From positions 310,001-374,000 of the forward strand of contig JAQGDQ010000100.1 in NCBI GenBank assembly GCA_030141605.1: a DNA stretch of 64,000 bases, read 5' to 3'. The position numbers and the translations under genes are program-made. Positions 28,301 to 36,101 of this stretch are shown here, one piece after another. This DNA is from Tubiluchus corallicola (taxonomy: Eukaryota > Priapulida > Priapulimorpha > Priapulimorphida > Tubiluchidae). The first letter of the stretch is position 1. Every line of letters starts with the position of its first letter. The notes under the pieces were generated by a model. It made no database searches. It was not told where the DNA came from and worked only from the letters and a program-made list of their open reading frames with translations.

Positions 28301-30034
28301 AACAACTTGTTGAATCTGACTTCTTGCAAATGTATGCATTTGTTCTTCATTATGTTACCTTCTAATTTAATAACTGCATTCTCTTGCAGGTTATTCGATG
28401 ATAATGAGCAATATTTGGTTGGCATGTACCGAGAGTTTCAGGTGTATAAAATACAGGTATACCAGCTGATTTAGTGTTATCATTTTTCACGTCATACTCA
28501 GTACTTTCGTCAAAATTTATTATTGTAGAAATAACATTTGTATGGGTCACCTTTCCTTTGTATAGCTCAGACATAGAAATGGAAAGACATGAATAAACTT
28601 TAAATATTTTGTATTTAGAAATTAAGAAAGTTATGAGAGCTTGTTACTTAATTTTGTTTGTTATTACTACTCGAATTTCTGTTCGTTTTTTACAGGCTGG
28701 TGTCCTTCCTGTAGAAGATAATAGTGCTGCCATCTTGATGCGAGAATTAAAACTAGCACTGATCATTATCTGTATCATCCTGCCTGTCATTCTTATAATA
28801 CTCATCTGTGTCTGGTGCTCAGAAGTTAATAAGTAAGTAATCACCCTGTTGTGTTTTTGTTTTGCTGTTTATTATATAAATCTGGCTCATAGTTTCAAGT
28901 CTTGTGTAGGCAGAATAATGGTTTTATATTCTTTTGAAAAAAATTTGATAGAACTTTCTGTTTTGATTCTATGCCTTTACCACTAAATAATGCATTTACT
29001 AACATAATTTTAAAATGCATTTTTTCTAATGAATAGCCTTTTATTTGTATAACTGTAGACTTTTTGTAAAATATTTGTCAAACCCTGTTACCTGCTGCTC
29101 TCCTGTGCATTGTTTTGTGCACTGATGTTTTGCGCACTGTTCTGATCCGGTAAGTTATACCATGTTTGTTAATGCCATTTCTGCAGTGTCATTATTTCAA
29201 CAATTCAACTGATCTGTATTTACAGATATAAAAGGAAATTGAGGGCAGCAAATGCAATGGCTTTTGGTATGTATGCAGTGACTATGGTCGATGAACTATT
29301 ACAAGCATAAATTCAAGTTGTGTGTTGTGCCTTGACAGAATTCAGACATCGCTTACTTTGCTCATATTGTGCTTTCATAGTAGATTTAATATTGATGCAA
29401 TATAGTTGCTATGTGGCGTCTTTGATTGTATGAATGTATTGTGATTTAACCTATATTTGCACAACATTTTGGTGATGTTTCAAAGTATCAGACTCAATAA
29501 ACTACGACATGTGCGTATAATCTGAAAACTTTTTCGTAATAGCTCTTACAATGTTTTTTTGTATTTCCTTTTGTTATGAATGTTAAGTTAGGTGCTTTGA
29601 AACATCAACAAAATGTTGTGAAAATGGTTTTCTTTTTCAACGTGCATTTCGCCTTGTTTTGTTTATGACTAATGTGTATTTCATTACTAACAGGCTTTAC
29701 GTCTTTGAAATTAATAATTTCTCTTTCTAACATATTGTGTTAGTACTCCCCTAACATACATTATTTTTCTGTAGGTTCTAGTCGAGATTCAGAATTGAAT
29801 AGAATTTGTGTTCCAAATACTAATCAGTATGCTTATGAAGGGTGAGTTGTCACAGCTAACATAATCAAGCTTTCATTTCTGCATGATTTTTGATTGACGT
29901 ACACTTACATTATTTGTATGTAATTTTTTAGCCTTGAAAATACTCAAGTTATTCAGAAAGATTTAATGGATAATTATAACTTATGTATTGTGCATGTTCC
30001 AAAATTGACTGTGTTGTTAAATGGAGGCCTTTTG

Positions 30035-30089
<55 letters not shown>

Positions 30090-32587
30090 CGTATGTATTC
30101 TATTCCCTATACCTTCAAACTCAAGTAACGGTTTTTCTAAGTGCCTTCTTTTATTCTATTTATGTAATGAATAAAGATGAGTGGGGCAGACAAAATAGCA
30201 TGAGAGGGAATGGAAAGTAGAGGGGGTGAAGTTGTTTTAGGTAAAAAATGCCCATGCTGTCTTGTGATCAGACCAAAGGAATGAAATCACATCAGATTAT
30301 AAGTATAGTAGACTGAAATAGGTGTCAAAATATTGAACTGATAAAGTTGTTAAAAACTCATAGGTCACCTGAAATTAAGATCAGGATGAATGCATACTTT
30401 GTTGAGACAGGTGTTGGTCAGAAGCCTGATTAGAAGTGGTTAAAAGAACATAAAATTTATTGAAAAATTCTTTTTAAGTAGAATGACGTGTTATCATTGT
30501 TATTTCTCTCATTTTATGAAAATTTGTAGATAGTATATGTTGTTGTACATCTCAAAGCAGATGGCGTCTTCTTTATATAGATTCATAGGCGGTTATATAC
30601 AAGTCTGTAAACAGGGCAGCTATTGTATATCAAAAGAACTATTTCTAAGATACATAGAAATTCATATGGAGGCATGTTGATGCTGAATTAGTGAATTGGG
30701 TTTAAAAAGTACCTTTTCACTCACTTTAAATCCTTTCTGATACCTTTCACTTTTGTTTATCAAATCCTTCAAGCCACATAATTGCAATGGAAAAATTAAG
30801 TACATTTTGGATTGATAGTTACTTTTCTGTAGTTGTTAGAATATTTGGCTACTGCTATTTCATTACCATTAACATTGGATTGATATTTACTGTTTATTTC
30901 TTTATGGTACTGGTTTGAATGATGATCATATTGCTCTCTGAACATACGTTTAATTGCATCCTGATGCGTTTCAGTTCGAACCCCATCTGGATGGAGCAAT
31001 ACGATCACGTTTATCAGAACAACGTTGCTAAGGAAGAAGACGAAGATTCCAACAGGTTAAAATCTCTGTAGTGTTGTGACATCCGTCTTTCTCTGCTATC
31101 ATTCTTTTTATTATAGGCATGTATTTGTTTATTCATTATAGCATTACTTTTCTTTGTTTTAGTATAGTTGTGTTGCTAACTTGATGTACGACGATACATC
31201 ACAATTTTCCACCAGCAAAAAACCAAAACATGCAACTCAGCAAAGTTTTAACTGTGCCAGAGTTACAATTTTTCGGTTTTGTTGCATGCTGTTGTGTAGT
31301 TGCTTAAAAACATCTGTTAGCATTTCTGCTAGCATTTGCTTATGTGTGGGATGGCAGTAGGGGGCTACAGTTCTAACTGCTAGCTTGCTGACTCTGGCTT
31401 GCAGCCAAACTATTCCTAAGTGATCAGTTTTTGTTATATTAGAGAATGTGTGATATAATGTTATATTGTGCAAATAATTATTATAACAAAAAGTTGCGTC
31501 ACTTCATGGGAAAATATATGGAAGAAAGATGAAATTGTAATGTGATAAAGAAACATATGGCCATACTGACTTCTGATAAAGTGTTTTGTCAACTGCCAGT
31601 GTTGTGGTACAAGAAAAGAAGTATTCTTTTATATATTTATTATAGTATACGTATATTATGGTGATCAGATAAATTTATGACATTTTGGTTTAGGCTTTTG
31701 TCATTAAGTAAGTGGTGCTGGTAGAGAGATGTTTGGTTTTTGCTCTGTACAGATCAGTCATTTTCCAAGATGTTTTCCTTAGTATGTTACGTTTTACCTA
31801 CTGGTATAAAGCGGCAAACAAATTGCAGCGATTTTGTATTTTGGAATTTGTAAATGCTCATGCTACCTATTTCATAAAAGGTCTTAGTTGTATGAGCAAT
31901 TTATTTACTTGTGTTTAAAGTTTGTAAGAATGCGCAGCAGTTTTATAAACTTTTTATCTACAATTTCATCTTTTAGATAACATATGTGCTTCTGGCATTG
32001 CTAAGAATTGTGTGCTAAAGATTGATCTGTGTGCTGTGAGTTTACAAAGCTATATTTAAAATTGTGTTACTTTTTTAGTTGTGCTGCTTTGGTTTCACTT
32101 TCTGTTGTTAAAAAATTTCTAGCTGATTTTAAAACAATGGCGTTCACAAACAAATTATAAATTTGCCTGAAATGGCCAGGTACGGAAATTAAAAATATTG
32201 ATTGCATAATATATTACTAATTTTCGTAATTGTAGTACTTGTATCCAGAGTGCAAGTTTCCTGTCCATATTTTGGGATTATAAATATTTCACAAATTACA
32301 AAGAACAATTTAAAATGGTCTTTCATGTGTACTCATTTGAAGGCTTTGTCTGTTAGCGTAATTTGATCATATGTTTGCATTTCAGCCAGAACTCACTCGA
32401 TGAAAACATAATAGATAAATCCAAGCAGGTGCCATCTAGTGGTAGAAATATTAGTGATTTGCCTGATAAGCAAACTAATGTCTCTCAGCGTCGAAATAAC
32501 CTGAACAAGCTGCACTTAAAGATTGATCATGAATATGAGGATCCAGATAAACTTAGTAAAAGAAAGCTTCCTACCACCGACATCTAA
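4228..32587 (+). CDS. cdh23-like: Cadherin-23/Cad87A-like transmembrane cadherin, 14 EC repeats plus MAD (whole gene, 39 coding exons)
   Basis: Large single-pass adhesion protein that should act at the cell surface, probably at microvillar or junctional membranes; that location is inferred from relatives. Thirty-nine exons join in phase to 5,730 bases (about 1,909 residues). Residues 1-25 are a signal peptide. Fourteen EC repeats follow, bounded by Ca-binding linkers of DxNDNxPxF type near residues 134, 364, 482, 588, 704, 934, 1049 and 1160, with degenerate ones near 248, 814, 1267, 1393 and 1517. A membrane-adjacent domain spans about 1632-1750, the TM helix about 1754-1774 and the cytoplasmic tail 1775-1909. 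The tail contains PNTN-x-Y-x-x-EGSNP-x-W, which I recognise from CDH23-type tails, and ends in TDI, a class I PDZ ligand pattern. CDH23 has 27 EC repeats, PCDH15 has 11 and insect Cad87A is of similar size to this, so a short CDH23/Cad87A-like member is the best call. A splice acceptor just before the ATG (4222) means that 5' UTR exon(s) lie upstream, unidentified. Confidence 0.88.
5307..5375 (+). CDS. cdh23-like: Cadherin exon 2: mature N-terminus and start of EC1
   Basis: Acceptor tatatttcag, donor G|gtaagt, phase 1 to 1. Encodes GEAPELVPPYDLRRLSLFEN, the usual EC opening with Pro-Pro and an FEN strand. Confidence 0.85.
6000..6163 (+). CDS. cdh23-like: Cadherin exon 3: central EC1
   Basis: Acceptor taattgcag; contains the LDRE motif of EC repeats. 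The phase-consistent donor is AAT|gtccac, which is a poor consensus. The next GT (gtaatt at 6175) would break the frame into exon 4, so the 3' edge is less certain than for the other exons. Confidence 0.65.
7016..7075 (+). CDS. cdh23-like: Cadherin exon 4: late EC1 strand
   Basis: Sixty bases, phase 0 to 0, between ctttctttag and gtaagt. Encodes MKTEYLVRWQYRDLGQNIPW, which fills the gap between LDRE of exon 3 and the DVNDN linker of exon 5 at the length expected for an EC repeat. Chosen on phase and fold fit, without any similarity search. Confidence 0.6.
7326..7421 (+). CDS. cdh23-like: Cadherin exon 5: EC1-EC2 linker
   Basis: Phase 0 to 0, acceptor ttattacag, donor gtgagt. Carries the canonical linker DVNDNAPVF. 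Confidence 0.9.
7826..7918 (+). CDS. cdh23-like: Cadherin exon 6: EC2
   Basis: Phase 0 to 0, acceptor attttccag, donor gtatac. Encodes an EC core with A-E-D-P-D-x-N-N-G-G followed by VIYKL. Confidence 0.9.
8392..8500 (+). repeat. CAT/CAC trinucleotide-rich stretch in cadherin intron 7
   Basis: Imperfect catcat and caccac runs (about 8400-8475), followed by a direct duplication of attattcgactag around 8475-8504. It produces the Met-rich minus-strand frame seen here, which is not a gene. Confidence 0.8.
8715..8828 (+). CDS. cdh23-like: Cadherin exon 7: EC2
   Basis: Phase 0 to 0, acceptor tctgttgcag, donor gtgaga. The FDYQEKAIHEVNITAQ strand takes the place of LDREx(n)Y-x-L-x-V-x-A. Confidence 0.88.
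8829..10023. other. Cadherin intron 7, nothing further recognised
   Basis: About 1.2 kb of AT-rich intron. The short open frames in it have no family features. Confidence 0.6.
10024..10164 (+). CDS. cdh23-like: Cadherin exon 8: EC2-EC3 linker
   Basis: Phase 0 to 0, acceptor ttattttaag, donor gtaagt. The linker reads DVPNKPPVF, so the second Asp of DxNDN is Asn and the first Asn is Pro; this is a degenerate calcium site. Confidence 0.9.
10740..10827 (+). CDS. cdh23-like: Cadherin exon 9: EC3
   Basis: Phase 0 to 1, acceptor tctttgcag, donor gtaagc. Encodes the ATDQDTG...LEYSL core. The split Arg codon joins exactly with exon 10. Confidence 0.9.
10960..11600 (-). mobile_element. 5'-truncated non-LTR retrotransposon (LINE) 3' end in cadherin intron 9
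   Basis: Read on the minus strand, about 11499-11393 encodes RPKLWNSLPPNV followed by FKTSVKRYLF and a stop. This is the conserved C-terminal end of CR1/L2/jockey-group LINE reverse-transcriptase ORFs ((P/A)KLWNSLP...FK..LK..LF). Upstream, about 11500-11555, MRLKSSKAQIVLYAIG continues in another frame, so there is at least one frameshift. The downstream 3' UTR ends in an (ATT)n(GTT)n tail at 10965-11002, as expected for such elements. It is dead and 5'-truncated. The clade assignment is tentative, and the left edge is set at the tail. Confidence 0.8.
10964..11002. repeat. (AAC)n(AAT)n microsatellite
   Basis: On the + strand aacaacaacaacaat then repeated aat. It lies at the 3' terminus of the minus-strand LINE and is best read as that element's simple-repeat tail. 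Confidence 0.9.
11821..12140 (+). CDS. cdh23-like: Cadherin exon 10: EC3-EC4
   Basis: Phase 1 to 0, acceptor tcatttgcag, donor gtagta. Contains IDKDTG, FDREE and the linker DVNDNKPKF, then the first strands of EC4. Confidence 0.93.
12484..12636 (+). CDS. cdh23-like: Cadherin exon 11: EC4
   Basis: Phase 0 to 0, acceptor tgtcttgcag, donor gtaact. Ends in the strand KLDYENVSSFSFT, an LDYE variant of LDRE. Confidence 0.88.
12637..13259. other. Cadherin intron 11, nothing recognised
   Basis: AT-rich intron without repeat or RNA features that I can identify. Confidence 0.6.
13260..13424 (+). CDS. cdh23-like: Cadherin exon 12: EC4-EC5 linker
   Basis: Phase 0 to 0, acceptor tttctatag, donor gtaagc. 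Contains VARE and the canonical linker DVNDNFPQF. Confidence 0.92.
13979..14046 (+). CDS. cdh23-like: Cadherin exon 13: EC5
   Basis: Phase 0 to 2, acceptor ttcatgcag, donor gtaaat. Encodes AHDKDSGNGGIIYYYL, the EC calcium-binding DxDSGxNG pattern. Confidence 0.88.
14047..14897. other. Cadherin intron 13, nothing recognised
   Basis: AT-rich intron with short ttgttgttttcat-type runs near 14730-14790, and no gene. Confidence 0.6.
14898..15156 (+). CDS. cdh23-like: Cadherin exon 14: EC5-EC6
   Basis: Phase 2 to 0, acceptor ttttatgcag, donor gtaagc. Contains LDRE, VEARDD and the canonical linker DANDNAPKF. Confidence 0.92.
15852..15939 (+). CDS. cdh23-like: Cadherin exon 15: EC6
   Basis: Phase 0 to 1, acceptor tgttttttcag, donor gtgagt. 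Encodes ASDPDAPPNNKISYLL and the start of the strand ending in SSG. Confidence 0.9.
16084..16238 (+). CDS. cdh23-like: Cadherin exon 16: EC6
   Basis: Phase 1 to 0, acceptor attgatttag, donor gtgagg. Completes GEIT, then FLLEVVAVDHGSP. Confidence 0.88.
16379..16468 (+). CDS. cdh23-like: Cadherin exon 17: EC6-EC7 linker
   Basis: Phase 0 to 0, acceptor tctatttcag, donor gtaaat. Starts directly in the linker DFNDNAPVF. Confidence 0.92.
16804..16970 (+). CDS. cdh23-like: Cadherin exon 18: EC7
   Basis: Phase 0 to 2, acceptor gaacttaag, donor gtaagg. Encodes AIDADPTPYNGHVQYRI and FTIDENGTI. Confidence 0.9.
17121..17283 (+). CDS. cdh23-like: Cadherin exon 19: EC7-EC8 linker
   Basis: Phase 2 to 0, acceptor atttttgtag, donor gtaagc. 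The linker is DINNKKPKF: Asp and Asn of the ND-N pair are replaced by Asn and Lys, a second degenerate calcium site. Confidence 0.92.
17527..17773 (+). CDS. cdh23-like: Cadherin exon 20: EC8
   Basis: Phase 0 to 1, acceptor tacatttag, donor gttggt. Contains AKDPDED, FDIHPANGTL and VDRE. Confidence 0.9.
18273..18386 (+). CDS. cdh23-like: Cadherin exon 21: EC8-EC9 linker
   Basis: Phase 1 to 1, acceptor ttatttttcag, donor gtatgt. Canonical linker DENDNIPEF. Confidence 0.92.
18508..18630 (+). CDS. cdh23-like: Cadherin exon 22: EC9
   Basis: Phase 1 to 1, acceptor aaatttcag, donor gtatta. Encodes RSIDRDKGNNGKVGFAI and IDSESG. Confidence 0.9.
18720..18929 (+). CDS. cdh23-like: Cadherin exon 23: EC9-EC10
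   Basis: Phase 1 to 1, acceptor actattgtag, donor gtatgt. Contains a CGGC pair in place of the LDRE region and the linker DTNDNSPEF. Confidence 0.92.
19034..19149 (+). CDS. cdh23-like: Cadherin exon 24: EC10
   Basis: Phase 1 to 0, acceptor tgattacag, donor gtaagt. Encodes ASDLDSGVYGDIGFFI. Confidence 0.88.
19676..19795 (+). CDS. cdh23-like: Cadherin exon 25: EC10
   Basis: Phase 0 to 0, acceptor cttgttgcag, donor gtgagt. Contains LDREMEASYRLIIQAKD. Confidence 0.92.
20088..20274 (+). CDS. cdh23-like: Cadherin exon 26: EC10-EC11
   Basis: Phase 0 to 1, acceptor tttattttag, donor gtaagt. Canonical linker DVNDNAPQF, then an unusually acidic EC11 loop (EDDDDPDTDN). Confidence 0.93.
20536..21339 (+). 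CDS. cdh23-like: Cadherin exon 27: EC11 end, all of EC12, most of EC13 (804 bases)
   Basis: By far the longest exon, phase 1 to 1, acceptor tccttgcag, donor gtgagt. It holds the variant linker DENLNAPSF (EC11-12), a whole EC12, and the EC12-13 junction SRNANQSMF, which has no DxND motif. EC13 shows LDREKQDSYN at its end. Confidence 0.95.
21340..22853. other. Cadherin intron 27 with a more GC-rich, possibly transposon-derived block
   Basis: 1.5 kb. The part from about 22230 to 22700 differs in composition from the surrounding intron (GC-richer, with few homopolymers). That is typical of an old insertion, but it encodes no recognisable domain and I see no terminal repeats. Confidence 0.35.
22854..23050 (+). 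CDS. cdh23-like: Cadherin exon 28: EC13-EC14 linker
   Basis: Phase 1 to 0, acceptor ttttttag, donor gtaaga. Contains IKATNC, the insertion typical of a longer EC, and the linker DINDEPPVF (last Asn replaced by Glu). Confidence 0.92.
23289..23386 (+). CDS. cdh23-like: Cadherin exon 29: EC14
   Basis: Phase 0 to 2, acceptor tgtgtttag, donor gtgaat. Encodes AVDMDIPPNDIIVYSI. Confidence 0.88.
24328..24475 (+). CDS. cdh23-like: Cadherin exon 30: EC14
   Basis: Phase 2 to 0, acceptor tcattttcag, donor gtaagt. Encodes DPFTINAETGQVYL and VLAEDPDVSPGPHN. The frame stays open for over 40 codons upstream of the chosen acceptor, so a longer alternative exon is possible. Confidence 0.88.
24774..24862 (+). 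CDS. cdh23-like: Cadherin exon 31: start of membrane-adjacent domain
   Basis: Phase 0 to 2, acceptor tatttctag, donor gtatgt. Encodes VYMLSPSQQVQLVL followed by FRSKEQRLRE. The VYx(L/I)xxxQxVxLV opening is what I recall of the CDH23/PCDH15 membrane-adjacent domain. EC14 runs straight into it without a calcium linker. Confidence 0.9.
24863..26682. other. Cadherin intron 31 with a GC-richer block of unknown origin
   Basis: 1.8 kb. A G-run near 25167-25177 and the stretch from about 25540 to 26180 stand out from the AT-rich intron. No ORF, tRNA-like promoter or inverted termini were recognised, so an old mobile-element remnant is only a guess. Confidence 0.35.
26683..26769 (+). CDS. cdh23-like: Cadherin exon 32: membrane-adjacent domain
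   Basis: Phase 2 to 2, acceptor atttttacag, donor gtaagt. Encodes ILLNVTGRAVHIDEV, matching the N-(I/V)-TG-x-x-V-x-x-(D/E) strand of the domain. Confidence 0.85.
27198..27263 (+). CDS. cdh23-like: Cadherin exon 33: membrane-adjacent domain
   Basis: Phase 2 to 2, acceptor cttttttcag, donor gtatgt. Encodes SVFVHFVNTYGEIVQVDEIL. Confidence 0.87.
27264..28389. other. Cadherin intron 33, nothing recognised
   Basis: 1.1 kb of AT-rich sequence without gene or clear repeat. Confidence 0.6.
28390..28456 (+). CDS. cdh23-like: Cadherin exon 34: end of membrane-adjacent domain
   Basis: Phase 2 to 0, acceptor tctcttgcag, donor gtatac. A second in-phase donor (TTTCAG|gtgtat at 28441/28442) would drop five residues, so the 3' edge may vary. 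Confidence 0.8.
28696..28832 (+). CDS. cdh23-like: Cadherin exon 35: transmembrane helix
   Basis: Phase 0 to 2, acceptor tttttacag, donor gtaagt. Encodes about 21 hydrophobic residues (LALIIICIILPVILIILICVW) flanked by charged sequence; this is the only membrane helix besides the signal peptide. Confidence 0.92.
29226..29266 (+). CDS. cdh23-like: Cadherin exon 36: juxtamembrane tail
   Basis: 41 bases, phase 2 to 1, acceptor tatttacag, donor gtatgt. Encodes the basic stop-transfer run KYKRKLRAANAMAF. Confidence 0.85.
29775..29841 (+). CDS. cdh23-like: Cadherin exon 37: conserved tail motif
   Basis: Phase 1 to 2, acceptor tttctgtag, donor gtgagt. Encodes VPNTNQYAYEG, the first half of the CDH23-type cytoplasmic motif. 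Confidence 0.9.
30036..30082. repeat. (TA)n microsatellite in cadherin intron 37
   Basis: About 23 TA units followed by an imperfect acatatacgtatgta. The IY-repeat open frames across it are artefacts. Confidence 0.95.
30975..31055 (+). CDS. cdh23-like: Cadherin exon 38: conserved tail motif and acidic stretch
   Basis: Phase 2 to 2, acceptor tgcgtttcag, donor gttaaa. Continues SNPIWMEQYDHVYQ and then an acidic KEEDEDS run. Confidence 0.9.
31056..32385. other. Cadherin intron 38, nothing recognised
   Basis: 1.3 kb of AT-rich intron before the terminal exon. No gene seen on either strand. Confidence 0.6.
32386..32587 (+). CDS. cdh23-like: Cadherin exon 39: C-terminus and stop
   Basis: Phase 2 entry, acceptor tgcatttcag. 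Encodes about 67 polar residues and ends KLPTTDI-stop (TAA 32585-32587). T-x-I at the end fits a class I PDZ-binding motif. Confidence 0.92.
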
Positions 32588-35500
32588 AATTACTTGTATG
32601 TTGTTCTTTTTAACTCAAATAATGTTTATCGAATTTGCTTACAAGACTAAAAAACAAATGTCAAGCATAAAGACATGTCCAAGCCGTATATCTCATTTGA
32701 ACATTTTATTGCCTGTAAATAGATACCGTTACTTGCTTACAAATGTGCAAGATTTTGTAATATTACGAATAATTGATTATGCACTGTAATTATAGAAAAC
32801 AAGTTGGTTGTAGAAATTGTGCTGCAGAAATGCGTAGTCGGAATACTTTCATTTTTTTCGAAATAGGTATTGTTTAATGCTGTGCTTACCAGTTATGATT
32901 TAGGTACCACCTACTTGAAATTTTTTTACCTAGGTATTGTTTTGTGTAGTTGTAAATTGTTATTGTGAACTTGTTATTTTAAATTTTCTGCAAAAATTCC
33001 AATCTTTGGTAGTAAGTGCTTGTATAGTGACTATGTAATATTTTTAATTTAGATAACCATTGATCGCCTTTACATTGTTAGGACCAAGGAATTATTCTTT
33101 TGTAGACAAGCAATTGAATTACTGTGGTTGTTTTTATGTATACATCATGCTTCTCAGTACCGTTCTGTGCACACAAGTCTTTCATATATTTACTGCTGGA
33201 TATTGTTAACTGTATTTATTCTTAACTTGCTATTTGATATATTTAAACTACAGTTTCTGTAATATCACCCTAAAAACTGAATCAAGATTTTGAAACTTCA
33301 AATTTTTAGATTAGTTTCTGTTACATTTTAACATATGAATCATATTTCTGTTGCACTTTAGTGCAAAATAAGTTTTATGGTTTGTGTTTATGTAAAAATG
33401 TTGCTAGTAGACTTATAGAACTTACTTCTTACTAGTCATCTATAGCACTTTTAATGCATTACTGTATGTACTGATAATTGTTCACCTGCTTATGTAATAT
33501 TTGTTTTATCATTATTCTATCACTTTCTAGCTCCGTTACTTGTGTTAACAAAACAAATATTCTTTTCATGGTTCCAGCCATATGAATTTTTTAATCTGAA
33601 ATTAATTTGTTCATCCTTTATACGTGCAGATGCTTTAGTTGCAGAAACAGGTGCATTAGTAAGTTTTACACTGTACACCCATGTCTGAAGCAAACAACTC
33701 AAGTTATGAACATCGTGACAATTTTTCTTTCAGGCATGTGTGGATATGTCTTTTTCTTTAAAGCATTTATTTTGCATTTTCAATTTATTTTATCATCATA
33801 GTTCTATTCTTTGTACTTTTGTTAACTGGTTTTTATTATGGATTTAACAATTCCCTGGCCTTATTTGTTGTGCAGCTTTGGCATCCATTATTTTATGGAA
33901 ATTATTCTCTAGTCATGAGGTTTTTATTATTATGTAAATAATTTTGGTAAAAAAATTATAGAGTAGTTATACTGTAATAATTATGGAAAGGTTACGCCAG
34001 TGATATATTCAGAAAATAAACTATTCATTCTTATAATGATTATCACTAAAGTGTTACAGTACTTTCAATTCATTAGCATGCTGTACTTCAATGGTGATGT
34101 GGCACATTTACTGTAAGTTAAATTTGTGTTCTATCATTAACAGACAAAATGGTAATATTAACATGCTAATCACACCAGTATGCACTTTTGAGGTTAAAAA
34201 TAACTTTTCACCTGTGGTTTATCATCGTACATGCACCATTTCAGTCCAATTACTCACTTGAGATATAGTTATTCCTGCTTAATATTGGAAAATCTAGGTT
34301 TCTATTATTTTAAACTATCCTGTTAAACTCCTTTTTGGATATGCAGTAAAATGTCTTTAAAAATCTGTCCGTACATAAGGGTAACACACAAAATGCCATT
34401 ACTGATTAAGAAAAATGTAATCGAATGTAATTTTTTTTAATAAACAGATAATGAAAGTAACCAACAATAAACAATATTTACCCATTCAAGGTTATACTTC
34501 AATACTTTTATTATCAAAACACTTTCATTTCTCATATTTGCAACATCATTATAGAATTCCTACTTGTTACAATAATTTGTATTTTTTTAATTCAGTAAAC
34601 TGTAAAAGAGTTTTACTGTCCAGTAAAAATGTAACTCATTTGATTATATTTAGTCTCTCTCCAGCCAAAAAAAGATTTTTGTACAAATCACTAATTACAA
34701 AAATTAGTTGATCATTACCCAGTGTGTATTTAAAAAGTAAGCAATACAAATATAATGTGATGCATGATAGATGAAGAAAATCATACATTTACAAAATAAA
34801 CAAATTATATAATATCATGATTGTAATTCTTTAATTTTAATTTGATCATGATTCTAATACAAATGTAAAGTAATGATAATATTATGTATCTACTTAGTAC
34901 ATAAATGTCACAACTAGCACTATAAAATGACTTGTACACACAACTATGTTTACTTGATCACAGTATACCTTCTACACCCTTTACAATATGACACGTTTAT
35001 ATACAAATAAATAAATAAAGCAAATCCTCTAGCAAATAATAAAAAAAGATGCAAATGTGAGTTTCACTGTCTATTGAACTACTATAATTGTCAACTTTAC
35101 TGCCAGTTAGTCTGTAAAACTATGGCAAAGAAGAATACAGTTTTGTAACAGCATATAAGGGTAGGCGACAGTCGACTGCTTATGTCTACGCAATTTTCAC
35201 ACAGACAATTCTACAATAGATAAACAAGTATATGACGTGTGTGGGTGTGTAAGACCACGTATTTAATTATTAATGCAATGAACTAAATACATCATTAAAA
35301 AACAGTCCTACTAATCTCTGGTGTACAAATATGCGAATCTCAAATTTCAGTATAATGTTGCCCTGCATAGAAACGTGAATATTGAACTATTTCACAACTA
35401 ATAATATATTACTATAGTATTTACAAAACTCATGTATAACCACATAGTATTTAAAAAAGTTCATATGACTGAGGACAAATCTCCGCTGACCATCAGTGTA

Positions 35501-36086
35501 ACACAAGGCCTTGCCATAATTGCATTTACATACAACAAAATGCAAGTTGAATATTTACATGTGGCATGAAGCACAACAGTAAACCCAAGTTGGAGAATGA
35601 TGAAACATAAAGTAAATCCAATCAATGTGATCAATTTCTTCAAAATTGAAAACTGTATAAGAACATAGTATTTATTCTGAATTTCAAAAACTGGCACATC
35701 TTATTTCTTTTAAAGACATTTTCAAAACCATTACATTTCTGATACAAAAATGAAAAGTAAGGAAGTGTGCTGTTTACAAGCAGATTCAGCATGACATTTT
35801 CAATATTATTTCTTGAGTTTCAGTACTGGTATATTGCCACCCAATATTTTCTTCTCTAGTTTCTTTCTTCAATCATAACGCTTCTGCCAGAAATAGGAAC
35901 AATAACTGTTATTGTTTTTACTCATCAACCTTTAGTGCATGTGATCAACAAATTTAATACATGGCCATGAAGTCCATATGTCTACATGTATGCCCTTATG
36001 TATGTCAGTATTACCTGTCCTCACTTATAGCAGTAATCATACCATGGCACTATAAGGCATAATATTATGAGAGCTTGACTAACCAA
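32588..36086. other. Tail-to-tail intergenic region holding both 3' UTRs
   Basis: 3.5 kb between the cadherin stop (+) and the predicted semaphorin stop (-). Candidate polyadenylation hexamers occur on both strands, for example AATAAA at 34015-34020 (+) and TTTATT near 34507 (AATAAA on -). The transcript ends cannot be fixed from sequence. No other gene was recognised. Confidence 0.6.
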
Positions 36087-36101
36087 TCACGTTTTGCATG
36101 T
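36087..36101 (-). CDS. Sema2a: Sema2 exon 18: predicted terminal exon (4 codons and stop)
   Basis: The minus-strand acceptor tttacattgcag is followed in phase by TCKT and TGA (36089-36087). Predicted from a good acceptor and phase only. If exon 17 is not spliced, the protein would instead gain about 11 residues before a stop. The 3' UTR extends below 36087. Confidence 0.55.
   Translation of the reverse strand, partial: TCKT

Noticed and set aside
29966-30220. Open frames with IYIYIY repeats
   Set aside because: Translation of a (TA)n microsatellite inside a cadherin intron.
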